Part shown: piece after piece, positions 8,122 to 14,566 of the stretch
Position numbering within the stretch: the first letter of the stretch is position 1
Layout of the letters: each line of letters begins with the position of its first letter
The notes under the pieces: generated by a model
Databases searched by the model: none
Seen by the model: only the letters and a program-made list of their open reading frames with translations
Told to the model about the DNA's origin: nothing
Assembly: GCA_020444545.1 (NCBI GenBank)
Contig: JAHLKT010000008.1
Coordinates: 124,001 to 188,000, forward strand
Source of the DNA: Desulfarculaceae bacterium
GTDB taxonomy: Bacteria > Desulfobacterota > Desulfarculia > Desulfarculales > Desulfarculaceae
Direction: 5' to 3'
Length of the DNA stretch: 64,000 nucleotides
Program-made: the position numbers and the translations under genes

Positions 8122-8730
8122 TTACAGGGCGGCCTTGACGATGGACACCGCCTTGTCGAACTGGAAGTCCAGGGTGGCCATGTTGATAACCAGCGAGTAG
8201 GCCGTGGCGTCGTCCCAGGAGCGCTTGAAGAAGTGCTTCACGAAGCCCGAGCTGATGCGGTCCTGCCGCTCGCACTCGGACTGGGCGTCGCGGCTGTCGC
8301 AGCGGTCCAGACCGGCGCAGCGCCGGGCGCGGGCCTCCAGGGGAGCCACGGTGCGGAAGTGGCGCACCTCCGGCGCGTCGGCCAGGATGTACTGGCTGCC
8401 CCATCCCACGATGATCGCGTCGCCTTCCTGGGCCACGCCCAGGATGAGCTCCTTGACCGCCTTTTGGTAGCTGGTGTCGTCCAGGGCCGCCTCGGGCTTC
8501 TGGGCGATGCGCCGGACGGTGTGCAAAAACACATCGTCCACCCACTTGAACAGGTGGTTGTCCTCGCCGCGCCGCATGAGCTCGGCTTCGCCTTCGCTCA
8601 TGTCCAGGCGCTTGGCCAGCTCGGCCAAGACGCCGCGGCCCACCAGGCTGTAGCCCAGCTCGTCGGCCAACCTCTGCGCCAGGGCCTGGCCGCCGGAGGC
8701 ATATTCCTTGCTGATGGTGATGACGGCCAT
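8122..8730 (-). CDS. Cytidylate kinase-like family protein
   Basis: A 202-residue protein of the cytidylate-kinase-like (CMP kinase 2) family. It starts ITISKEYASGGQALAQRLADELGY, where the P-loop region is degenerate (SGGQALA instead of GxxGxGK[ST]). GRGVLAELAKRLD and the IIVGWGSQYILAD beta strand are also typical. The usual CMP kinase nucleotide contacts are only partly kept, so ATP-dependent kinase activity is not assured. It sits 8 bases after atpF and is probably the last gene of the F0 operon. Its link to energy metabolism is by context only. The start ATG at 8730 follows the GGGGTAAACAGGCC spacer. Confidence 0.8.
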   Translation of the reverse strand: MAVITISKEYASGGQALAQRLADELGYSLVGRGVLAELAKRLDMSEGEAELMRRGEDNHLFKWVDDVFLHTVRRIAQKPEAALDDTSYQKAVKELILGVAQEGDAIIVGWGSQYILADAPEVRHFRTVAPLEARARRCAGLDRCDSRDAQSECERQDRISSGFVKHFFKRSWDDATAYSLVINMATLDFQFDKAVSIVKAAL

Positions 8731-8737
8731 GGCCTGT

Positions 8738-9316
8738 TTACCCCTTGGCTGCGGCGTTGGCGGTGAACTCGTCCAACAGGCGCTTCTGGTCGGCGACCTG
8801 CACCGCCGCCTTGAGCTTTTCCTCGGCCAGTTCGGCGGCCAGGCCGACGATCTCCCGGGCCAGCTTGCGCTTGGCGTCGGCGAGGTTCATCTCCGCCTGG
8901 AGCTTGGCCCGGTCCACGATCATCTCGGACTCGGACTGGGCTTCCTCCACCATCCGGGCGCGCTCGCGCTCGGCGCTTTGGGCCAGGATGTTCTCGAACT
9001 CCTCGAGCTCGGCGGCCATGCCCGCGGTCTTTTCCTCGATGACCTTGAGCTGGGCCTCGGCCTCGGCCTTGGCCTTGTTGACCTCTTCCAACTCGGCGGC
9101 CACCTGGGCCTTCTGGCTGCTGAAGAAGTCCTTCAAAGGCTTCTTGGCCATCTTGACGATGAGGAAAGCCAGGACCAGGAAGTTGATTATTTTCCAGCCC
9201 CAGTCCCAATAGACCTTCCAGGCCGGCGGAGCGGCCGCTTGGGAGGCCAGGGCCGGTTCGGCGGCCAAAAGGAGCGCCGCCAAAAGCGCCAGGGCTGTCA
9301 GATGGATGGCTTTCAC
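8738..9316 (-). CDS. atpF: ATP synthase F0 subunit b
   Basis: A 192-residue peripheral-stalk subunit. It begins with a 25-residue signal-like segment (HLTALALLAALLLAAEPALAS), then the true membrane anchor (IINFLVLAFLIVKM), then a long charged coiled coil (residues 65-185, KAEAEAQLKVIEEKTAGMAAEL and following). The b subunit links the membrane a/c motor to F1. Together with the b' gene just upstream it forms a heterodimeric stalk, as in photosynthetic bacteria and many Desulfobacterota. The two genes overlap by 4 bases. The extra N-terminal hydrophobic segment may be cleaved; this is inference. Confidence 0.93.
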   Translation of the reverse strand: MKAIHLTALALLAALLLAAEPALASQAAAPPAWKVYWDWGWKIINFLVLAFLIVKMAKKPLKDFFSSQKAQVAAELEEVNKAKAEAEAQLKVIEEKTAGMAAELEEFENILAQSAERERARMVEEAQSESEMIVDRAKLQAEMNLADAKRKLAREIVGLAAELAEEKLKAAVQVADQKRLLDEFTANAAAKG

Positions 9317-9741
9317 GAGACCTCCCTGCCCAGCACGCGGCTGGCCATGGTGGTGGCCACCGCCTCGGCTTGGGCGCGTATCTCGCCCTGGGCCTGAGCC
9401 ATCTCGGCCTGAATGCCGGCCACCAGCTTGTCCGTCTCGACCCGGGCTTTGGCCTGGGCCTCGTCGATCACCCGGCGGGCGTCTTCCTCGGCCTTGCGCC
9501 GCACCTCTTCGAGACGGTCGCGCACTTGTTGACGGCCCTGTCCCAACTGCCGCTGGTACTGGCTCTGGCTCTCGGCCGCCTGGTCCTTGAGGGCCACCGC
9601 TTCCGCAATGCCCCCCTTGAGGGTGACCGAGCGCTCTTCGATCATCTTGGCCAGTGGCTTATACATTATCTTGTTAAGGATAAAGATAAGCACCAGCAGA
9701 TTGACGATCTGCACCAGCAGCGTGGCGTTGATACTGATCAT
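9313..9741 (-). CDS. atpF': ATP synthase F0 subunit b'
   Basis: A 142-residue partner of subunit b. The single N-terminal membrane helix is residues 5-24 (NATLLVQIVNLLVLIFILNK), followed by the conserved MYKPLAKMIEERS turn and a coiled coil to residue 142. It is the second strand of the peripheral stalk. The ribosome site GGAGGAGGTCGG lies upstream of the ATG at 9741. Order c - b' - b matches the split F0 operons in which F1 (atpHAGDC) is encoded elsewhere; no F1 gene is seen in this window. Confidence 0.93.
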   Translation of the reverse strand: MISINATLLVQIVNLLVLIFILNKIMYKPLAKMIEERSVTLKGGIAEAVALKDQAAESQSQYQRQLGQGRQQVRDRLEEVRRKAEEDARRVIDEAQAKARVETDKLVAGIQAEMAQAQGEIRAQAEAVATTMASRVLGREVS

Positions 9742-9760
9742 GGGCCCGACCTCCTCCGGC

Positions 9761-10009
9761 CTAGACCACGAAGATCAACAGCAGCGCCACCACCAGGGAG
9801 TAGATGCCGGTGGACTCGGACACTGCCTGACCTACCAGCATGGTGCGGGTCAACAGGCCCGCTTCCTTGGGGTTGCGGCCGATGGCCTCGCAGGCCTTGC
9901 CCGCCGCGAAACCCTCGCCCACGCCGGGGCCGATGGCGCCCAGGCCCATGGCGATGCCCGCGCCCATCAAGGCGGCCGCTCTCACCAGATCCGCGCCTTC
10001 AATGGCCAT
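9761..10009 (-). CDS. atpE: ATP synthase F0 subunit c, single hairpin, putative Na+ type
   Basis: An 82-residue proteolipid with two helices (residues 8-40 and 52-82) joined by the polar loop R45-N-P. Ion-site residues can be read in Ilyobacter numbering without gaps: Glu32 (GVGEGFAAG), Gln61, Glu65, Ser66, Thr67 ([12 protein letters not shown]). Glu65-Ser66-Thr67 is the Na+-type liganding pattern. Glu instead of Gln at 32 gives two carboxylates per site, as reported for the Fusobacterium nucleatum Na+ rotor. The ion used is therefore inferred to be Na+, with H+ not excluded. It lies 57 bases after the fused five-hairpin paralogue; the last hairpin of that protein is its closest relative here. 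Confidence 0.95.
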   Translation of the reverse strand: MAIEGADLVRAAALMGAGIAMGLGAIGPGVGEGFAAGKACEAIGRNPKEAGLLTRTMLVGQAVSESTGIYSLVVALLLIFVV

Positions 10010-10066
10010 TTCTCAATTCCTCCAATGATGAACAATTCCCAGGGGCTCCTTGTGGAACCCGTGCGG

Positions 10067-11287
10067 TTAAATCACAAACAGAAGCAGTAGAGCCACGATC
10101 AGCGAGTAGATGCCCGTGGACTCGCTGACCGCCTGACCCACCAGCATCACCCGGGTAAGGAGCACGCTGACCCCTTCCGCGTTGCGGGCGATGCGGTTGA
10201 CTGTGTAGGCCGCGGCCAGACCCTCGCCCACCCCCGGTCCGATGCCGCCGAAGCCCATGCAGATGCCGGCCGACAGAGGCGCCACCCAGGCCACCATGGT
10301 CTCGGAGGCCTCGCGGGGGATGAACAGAAGGATCAGGCTGACCAAAAATCCGTAGATGACCGTGGACTGGGCCACCGTCTGGCCGATGAGCATGGTGGTG
10401 GTCACCGGGCCCGAGGATTCGGGCACCCGGGCGATGCCCGCTGCCGCTTCCTGGGCGGTGAAACCGTTGCCGATGCCGGGGCCGATGGCCGATAGGCCGG
10501 TGGACAGGCCCGCGCCCAGCAGGGCGGCCCAGGTGGGCCAGGGCGGGCTGTTGGACCAGTCCACGAACATGAGCATGAAGGCCACCACCATGCCGAAGAT
10601 CGCCGGGGTCTGGCTGACCGCCGAGCCGATGAGCATGTTGGTGCGGATGGAGGTGGCCGCCGCCGGCTGGCGGGCCATGCCCGCGGTGGCGCTGCCGGCG
10701 GGCATACCCGAGCCCACGCCCGAGCCGATCGCCGCCAGGCCCACGGAAAGGCCGGCGCCCATGACCGCCGCCCAGCCGGGCCACAGGGGCTGGGCCGACC
10801 AGTCGATGAACATGAGCATGAAGGCCACCACCATGCCGAAGATCGCCGGGGTCTGGCTGACCGCCGAGCCGATGAGCATGTTAGTGGTCAGGGCCCCCTG
10901 GGTGGGGGGGTTGTCGGCGATGCCCACGCAGGCCTCGGCCGCCGGGAAACCGCCGCCGGCGCCCGAGCCGATGGCGCTGAGGCCCATGGCCAGGCCGGAG
11001 GCCAGCAGGGACCAGGCCTCGATCATGGGGGCGCCCTCGACGTTCATGAAGGCCAGGAGCATGGCGATGACCAGGGCAAAGATGCCCGCGCTCTCCGCCA
11101 CCGCCTGGCCGATGAGCATGTTCTTGAGGATGGCCCCGCTCATGGCGGGGTTCCTGCCGATGGCCCGGGAGGCGTTGCCCGCGGCGTAGCCCTCGCCCAG
11201 GGCGGCGCCGATGGCGCCGAAGCCCACCGAGAATCCGGCCCCCAAGAAGGCTGCGGCCTGTACCCAAGTTTCCGTGCTAAAGGCCAT
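10067..11287 (-). CDS. Five-hairpin fused ATP synthase c subunit
   Basis: A 406-residue protein that is five c-subunit hairpins in one chain, about 81 residues each (1-85, 86-166, 167-247, 248-328, 329-406), giving ten membrane helices. The helix-2 glutamate is kept in hairpin 1 (Glu65, VAESAG) and hairpin 5 (Glu389, VSESTG). It is Gln in hairpins 2, 3 and 4 (Gln145, Gln226, Gln307). The helix-1 carboxylate follows the same rule: Glu32 and Glu355 are kept, but the middle hairpins have Gly112, Ser193 and Asn274. So two of five ion sites look functional. Hairpins 2 and 3 share an identical 75-base DNA block. The gene lies between atpB and the normal atpE, so both proteolipids should be made together. 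Multi-hairpin proteolipids are known from V-type enzymes, Acetobacterium woodii and Methanopyrus; this 2-of-5 design is the notable point. Confidence 0.93.
   Translation of the reverse strand: MAFSTETWVQAAAFLGAGFSVGFGAIGAALGEGYAAGNASRAIGRNPAMSGAILKNMLIGQAVAESAGIFALVIAMLLAFMNVEGAPMIEAWSLLASGLAMGLSAIGSGAGGGFPAAEACVGIADNPPTQGALTTNMLIGSAVSQTPAIFGMVVAFMLMFIDWSAQPLWPGWAAVMGAGLSVGLAAIGSGVGSGMPAGSATAGMARQPAAATSIRTNMLIGSAVSQTPAIFGMVVAFMLMFVDWSNSPPWPTWAALLGAGLSTGLSAIGPGIGNGFTAQEAAAGIARVPESSGPVTTTMLIGQTVAQSTVIYGFLVSLILLFIPREASETMVAWVAPLSAGICMGFGGIGPGVGEGLAAAYTVNRIARNAEGVSVLLTRVMLVGQAVSESTGIYSLIVALLLLFVI
10565..10639. repeat. 75-bp direct repeat, copy 1 (inside fused c gene, hairpin 3)
   Basis: Identical over 75 bases to 10808-10882, 243 bases (81 codons) away and in the same frame. 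It covers the helix-2 region NMLIGSAVSQTPAIF and the following helix. Confidence 0.9.
10808..10882. repeat. 75-bp direct repeat, copy 2 (inside fused c gene, hairpin 2)
   Basis: Partner of 10565-10639. The exact identity at synonymous positions points to a recent internal duplication or gene conversion between hairpins 2 and 3. Confidence 0.9.
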
Positions 11288-11297
11288 GAAGCGATTC

Positions 11298-11969
11298 CTA
11301 CTTGGTCTGAACCGAAATGTAGACCAGGGTCAGCATGGTGAACACGAAGGCCTGAATCGTCCCCACGAACAGCCCGAAGAAGGCGTTCAAGGCCGGCGGC
11401 AGAATCAGGCTGTAGACCAGGTCGCTCACCACCAGGATGATGATCGAGCCGCCCATGATGTTGCCGTAGAGACGGAAGGAGATTGAGACCACCTTGGACA
11501 GCTCACCGATGATGTTCAGCGGGGCCATGAAGAACATGGGCTGAACGTACTCGTTGAGGTAGGCCTTGAGGCCCTTGGTCTTAATGCCGGCGTAGTGGGC
11601 GATGAAAAAGCCCAGGATGCCGTAGGCCAAGGGGGTGTTGAGGTCCTTGGTCGGTTCGCTGAGCCCCGGGATGACCCCCAACATGTTGCTGAGCCAGATG
11701 AACAGGAACACGGTGATGATCAGGGGGAAGTAATGCCGGTTGTTTTCGTCCAGGGCGTCGTCGACCAGGCCCTTGAAGGCGCTGACCATCACCTCGCCCA
11801 AGGTCTGCCAGGGGCCGGGGAGGAAAGCCAGCTTTCGGGTGGACATGAGGCCGAAGGCGATTATCACGCCCATCACGATCCAGGACATGATCAGCGTCTC
11901 GGAGTTGAACTCCAAGCGGTATCCGCCCAGGGACAGGTACCAATGCGGTATGTTGGTCAGCTCGTTCAC
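11298..11969 (-). CDS. atpB: ATP synthase F0 subunit a
   Basis: A 223-residue stator subunit that forms the ion half-channels against the c ring. The essential arginine is Arg166 in SISFRLYGNIMGG. WLSNMLGVIPG and FFGLFVGTIQAFVFTMLTLVYI are further family signatures, the latter being the C-terminal helix facing the rotor. About five to six helices are predicted. It is typical of the short bacterial a subunits. It ends 10 bases before the fused c gene. Its partner is thus a rotor that may contain silent positions, so compensating changes in this subunit would be expected but none is obvious by eye. Confidence 0.96.
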   Translation of the reverse strand: MNELTNIPHWYLSLGGYRLEFNSETLIMSWIVMGVIIAFGLMSTRKLAFLPGPWQTLGEVMVSAFKGLVDDALDENNRHYFPLIITVFLFIWLSNMLGVIPGLSEPTKDLNTPLAYGILGFFIAHYAGIKTKGLKAYLNEYVQPMFFMAPLNIIGELSKVVSISFRLYGNIMGGSIIILVVSDLVYSLILPPALNAFFGLFVGTIQAFVFTMLTLVYISVQTK

Positions 11970-11973
11970 GGCG

Positions 11974-12390
11974 CTATTTGCTCTCGCTAGGGGAACCCAC
12001 CAGACGCCCGCCCAGGAAGCGGTCGCTTAGAAGGGTGAACTGAACCATGAAAAGTCCCGCCGCGACGGCCAAGGGGGCCACCCGGGCGGGCATGGACAGA
12101 GCCACGGCCAGGGCCGCGGCCATCAGGCCGAAGCGCAGGGCCACCGAAACCACGGTGAAGGCCTGGCCCCGGCGGCGGGCCGGATCCAGGGCCCGGGGCA
12201 GCAGCCAAGCCATTACCAGGAAGTTGGCCACCGAGGCCACCGCTCCCAGGGCGACGCCCCGGGCCCAGGGGGCCTGGCCGACCAGGACGAGCACCAGGGC
12301 CGCGCCCACGGCGAACAACAGGGCCCGGGTGATCACCTGTTTGATGAACACCCCATTAGGACCCTCAGTCTTTGTCGCCGTCGGGTTCAC
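11974..12390 (-). CDS. atpI: ATP synthase subunit I (AtpI-like)
   Basis: A 138-residue four-helix membrane protein (segments near 22-42, 46-66, 84-104 and 108-125) of the ATP synthase I family. These proteins help assemble the c ring or supply Mg2+/Ca2+ and are often encoded first in F0 operons. Its start overlaps the end of the atpZ-like gene by 26 bases, and it ends 4 bases before atpB. Sequence conservation in this family is low, so the call rests on topology and position. As an assembly factor it may be needed for the unusual proteolipid here. Confidence 0.8.
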   Translation of the reverse strand: MNPTATKTEGPNGVFIKQVITRALLFAVGAALVLVLVGQAPWARGVALGAVASVANFLVMAWLLPRALDPARRRGQAFTVVSVALRFGLMAAALAVALSMPARVAPLAVAAGLFMVQFTLLSDRFLGGRLVGSPSESK

Positions 12391-12628
12391 CTTGATTGTC
12401 GTCCTCGGGGTTCAACCCCAACTCCGAGATCTGGCGGTAGACGGTATAGCCCCCTCCCGCTATGCCCAGCAGAATGAAGACCACCATTAAGATCTTCTTG
12501 GCGCCAAGCCATTCGCCCAGCCAGTAGCCCACGAATAGGCAGAACAACACCGACCCGGCGAAGGTCAGGCCCACCTGCATTACCAGCGCCAGGTGGTCCC
12601 ATACGGCTCTTGGCGGCCTGCTGAACAT
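12365..12628 (-). CDS. atpZ: AtpZ/AtpI-type F0 accessory protein
   Basis: An 87-residue protein with two membrane helices (near 12-36 and 43-63) and an acidic tail (NPEDDNQGEPDGDKD). The pattern FVGYWLGEWLGAKKILMVVFILLGIAGGGYTVYR matches the AtpZ (ATPase gene 1) family, with a conserved Gly-rich second helix. It is the first gene of the F0 operon. The likely promoter is 53 bases upstream. The start ATG follows AGCGGGCAGGA. Confidence 0.85.
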   Translation of the reverse strand: MFSRPPRAVWDHLALVMQVGLTFAGSVLFCLFVGYWLGEWLGAKKILMVVFILLGIAGGGYTVYRQISELGLNPEDDNQGEPDGDKD

Positions 12629-12680
12629 TCCTGCCCGCTCCGGAGATTAATAAAAATCGGTTTAGCGGGCTGACTAGGCG

Positions 12681-12709
12681 TTTATAGACCCGGTGCCGGT
12701 GAGTGTCAA
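12681..12709 (-). promoter_or_regulatory. Promoter of the F0 ATP synthase operon
   Basis: Read on the minus strand: TTGACA (12709-12704), a 17-base spacer, then TATAAA (12686-12681). Both boxes are at or near the sigma-70 consensus. The predicted transcript start is about 45-50 bases before the atpZ ATG. Confidence 0.8.
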
Positions 12710-12919
12710 GAACAAAGTGCAATATGGCACAAACCGGTTCGGCGGCCCGCAAATTGCTGAAAAAACATTTCACCTTGTCCATGCAATTATCCCTATGATA
12801 GCCTATTGTGGGCTACTGGCGCGGCCGGTTTTTTCCCGCGTCCGGTCCCCACCCCATACCGGTAGACATGGTTCCGTGTGTTCAGCGGAGTGAACTTTTC
12901 CGCGAGAGGGAGGTTATTC

Positions 12920-13132
12920 ATGGGAGAGAAACGTGTTGCGCGAGTGACCGAGATCGTGGCCGCCAGCCCGGTGAGCTTCGACGACGCCATCAAGGTCGGT
13001 TTTGAGCGGGCAACCCGCACCCTGCGGGGAATCACCGGCATGAAGGTCATCGAAATGCGCGTTTCGGTGGCGGAAAATCAGATCTCCGAGTACCGGGTAC
13101 GCCTGGAAGTGATTTTCGTCCTGGAGGCCTAG
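12920..13132 (+). CDS. Dodecin family flavin-binding protein
   Basis: A 70-residue protein with the dodecin pattern: KRVARVTEIVAASPVSFDDAIKVG, then ERATRTLRGITGMKVIEM, then the strands EYRVRLEVIFVLE. Dodecins form hollow 12-mers that store FMN/riboflavin or CoA. The start ATG at 12920 follows GGGAGG by 8 bases; a longer in-frame reading from 12878 lacks a ribosome site. It is divergent from the atp operon, with about 290 bases between them. Confidence 0.9.
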   Translation: MGEKRVARVTEIVAASPVSFDDAIKVGFERATRTLRGITGMKVIEMRVSVAENQISEYRVRLEVIFVLEA

Positions 13133-13170
13133 GCCGCCCGGGACCCTTCCGGTAATCAATTCGAAACAGC

Positions 13171-13204
13171 CAGGGGCTTCCCGCCGGATGACGGGGAGCC
13201 CCTG
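13171..13204 (+). terminator. Hairpin between dodecin and prmA
   Basis: CAGGGGCTTCCC and CGGGGAGCCCCTG form a stable stem around GCCGGATGA. There is no U tract, so it may be a stabiliser or a leaky terminator ahead of prmA. Confidence 0.4.
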
Positions 13205-13225
13205 CCGCCCCATGCGCCCCCCATT

Positions 13226-14041
13226 ATGGCCCGTCCACCTTACGACCAACTATATATATACGAGCTGACCGGCGACGCCCGCGACCGGGCCCACGGCCTG
13301 GGGCCCGACTATCTGGGCCTGTGGCAGGAGGACGAGACCAGCTTTTTGTTCTTCTCGGCCCCGGCGGAGAGGGAGCTGGAAAGTCTATTGGATGGCGAGG
13401 GTTTGGCCCTTCGGCAGCTGCACCGCCTGAGCTACGACGAGTGGCAGGGCGGCCTGGACCTGGAGCCCATGCTGGTGGGCGACCTATTCTTCTGCCCGGC
13501 CTGGGCTCCGGAGGCGGCCCCGCCCGGGGCGCGGCGCTTGCTCATCGACCCGGGCCTGGTCTTCGGCTCGGGCCTGCACCCCACCACCCGCCATTGCCTG
13601 GAGCTACTCCACCTGCGCCGCCAGGAAGGCCCCTTGGGCCGCGTGCTGGATCTGGGCTGCGGCACGGGCATATTGGCCCTGGCCGCCGTGGCCTGGGGAG
13701 CAAGCGAGGTGGTGGCCGTGGATCTGAACCCCCTGTGCGTAACCACCACCCAGAACAACGCTGATATCAACGGCTTGGCCATGAAGGTGGCCGAGGGACC
13801 GGCCGGGGATTTTCTGGACGCGCCCGCCGGGCTGGTCTTGGCCAACCTGCCTTGGGCGGTGCAGCGGGGGCTTTGGGAGCCGCCGCGCGACCTGAGCGGC
13901 TTTCCCGAGCTGATCGTCTCCGGGGTGATGCGCTCCCAGGTGGGCCCGCTGTCCGATCTGTTGTTCAGCCGAGGATACAAAATCCTTCAGCGCCGCGAGG
14001 CGGATTTCACCTGGTTCAGTCTGTGGGCCCGGCGGGATTAG
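13226..14041 (+). CDS. prmA: Ribosomal protein L11 methyltransferase-like enzyme
   Basis: A 271-residue SAM-dependent methyltransferase. The PrmA-type GSGLHPTTRHCLELL segment precedes motif I VLDLGCGTGILALAA. VVAVDLNPLCV binds the ribose, and the catalytic NLPW motif (VLANLPWAV) replaces the usual N-[LI]-[LIY] of PrmA. The N-terminal 100 residues correspond to the substrate-recognition domain but are divergent. PrmA trimethylates L11 at several amino groups. The NLPW variant and short N-domain leave room for another protein substrate. Confidence 0.85.
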   Translation: MARPPYDQLYIYELTGDARDRAHGLGPDYLGLWQEDETSFLFFSAPAERELESLLDGEGLALRQLHRLSYDEWQGGLDLEPMLVGDLFFCPAWAPEAAPPGARRLLIDPGLVFGSGLHPTTRHCLELLHLRRQEGPLGRVLDLGCGTGILALAAVAWGASEVVAVDLNPLCVTTTQNNADINGLAMKVAEGPAGDFLDAPAGLVLANLPWAVQRGLWEPPRDLSGFPELIVSGVMRSQVGPLSDLLFSRGYKILQRREADFTWFSLWARRD

Positions 14042-14230
14042 GGCCCCGCACGCGCCCTTGGCCCCGGACAATCGACCGCTATTTTTTCTGGGAAAAATTC
14101 TCCGAACAAGACACTCCAAAACGGCTCGCATGTTCAGTTAGAGGCGGTTCCGGCCCCCCGATCTGAGCGCCCGTTCGGGAGAAATTTGCATAACTATGCC
14201 GTTACAGGCGCAAAAAAGCGTTTGAATGCG

Positions 14231-14259
14231 TTGACAACCCCCCTGAGTGGTGGTACCAA
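14231..14259 (+). promoter_or_regulatory. Promoter of the ilv-leu operon
   Basis: A perfect -35 TTGACA (14231-14236), a 17-base spacer and TACCAA (14254-14259) as a weak -10 place the transcript start near 14266, about 20 bases before the leader-peptide ATG. Confidence 0.6.
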
Positions 14260-14288
14260 CAATACACCGACTCAACGGAGGACCAGCC

Positions 14289-14420
14289 ATGAGGCGAAAA
14301 TCAAACCCCAGCCCGACGCGCAGTTCCGCGTCCCACGCTCCCTTCCGCTCCGCCTCCCTGCTTAGCGCCATCCTCGGCGTACTCTTGTTGGTATCCTCGG
14401 TAATTATTCTGCCCCTGTAG
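14289..14420 (+). CDS. ilv-leu leader peptide (43 aa), attenuation
   Basis: A short frame with a good ribosome site (CGGAGG, 7-8 bases before the ATG). The peptide starts with a basic/serine-rich half and ends in a run of regulatory residues: of its last 20, 14 are Leu, Ile or Val (LLSAILGVLLLVSSVIILPL). This is the hallmark of leader peptides such as IlvL. It stands 146 bases before ilvD and its stop codon overlaps the RNA segment that can form the antiterminator. I read it as a sensor of charged Leu/Ile/Val-tRNA, not as a functional membrane protein, although the same residues could also make one helix. Confidence 0.82.
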   Translation: MRRKSNPSPTRSSASHAPFRSASLLSAILGVLLLVSSVIILPL

Positions 14421-14489
14421 GGGCCGCAAACACTCTCAGCTCACAACCTGACTGAATGAAGCGGCCCCGGGGCCGCGCAGCCGATTTTT
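14411..14489 (+). promoter_or_regulatory. Transcription attenuator of the ilv-leu operon
   Basis: Four segments can pair in exclusive ways. Segment 1 GCCCC (14411-14415) pairs with the start of segment 2 GGGGCCGC (14420-14427). Segment 2 also pairs perfectly with segment 3 GCGGCCCC (14461-14468). Segment 3 pairs equally with segment 4 GGGGCCGC (14469-14476), which is followed by GCAGCCGATTTTTG. When a ribosome stalls in the Leu/Ile/Val codons, 2:3 can form and transcription continues. When it reaches the stop codon at 14418-14420 it covers segment 2, and the 3:4 terminator forms. The 8 bases between stem and T run are longer than ideal. Confidence 0.75.
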
Positions 14490-14566
14490 GTTCGGCGCGC
14501 ATTCCCGGCCGCATCGCCCCCCACGGACCCCGAGGCCTTGGGCGAGGCTCTAGGAAAGAAAAAAAG

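Noticed and set aside
14456-14566. Upstream in-frame start for ilvD at 14456
   Set aside because: It would begin inside the attenuator stem; the ATG at 14567 has a ribosome site and matches the family start.
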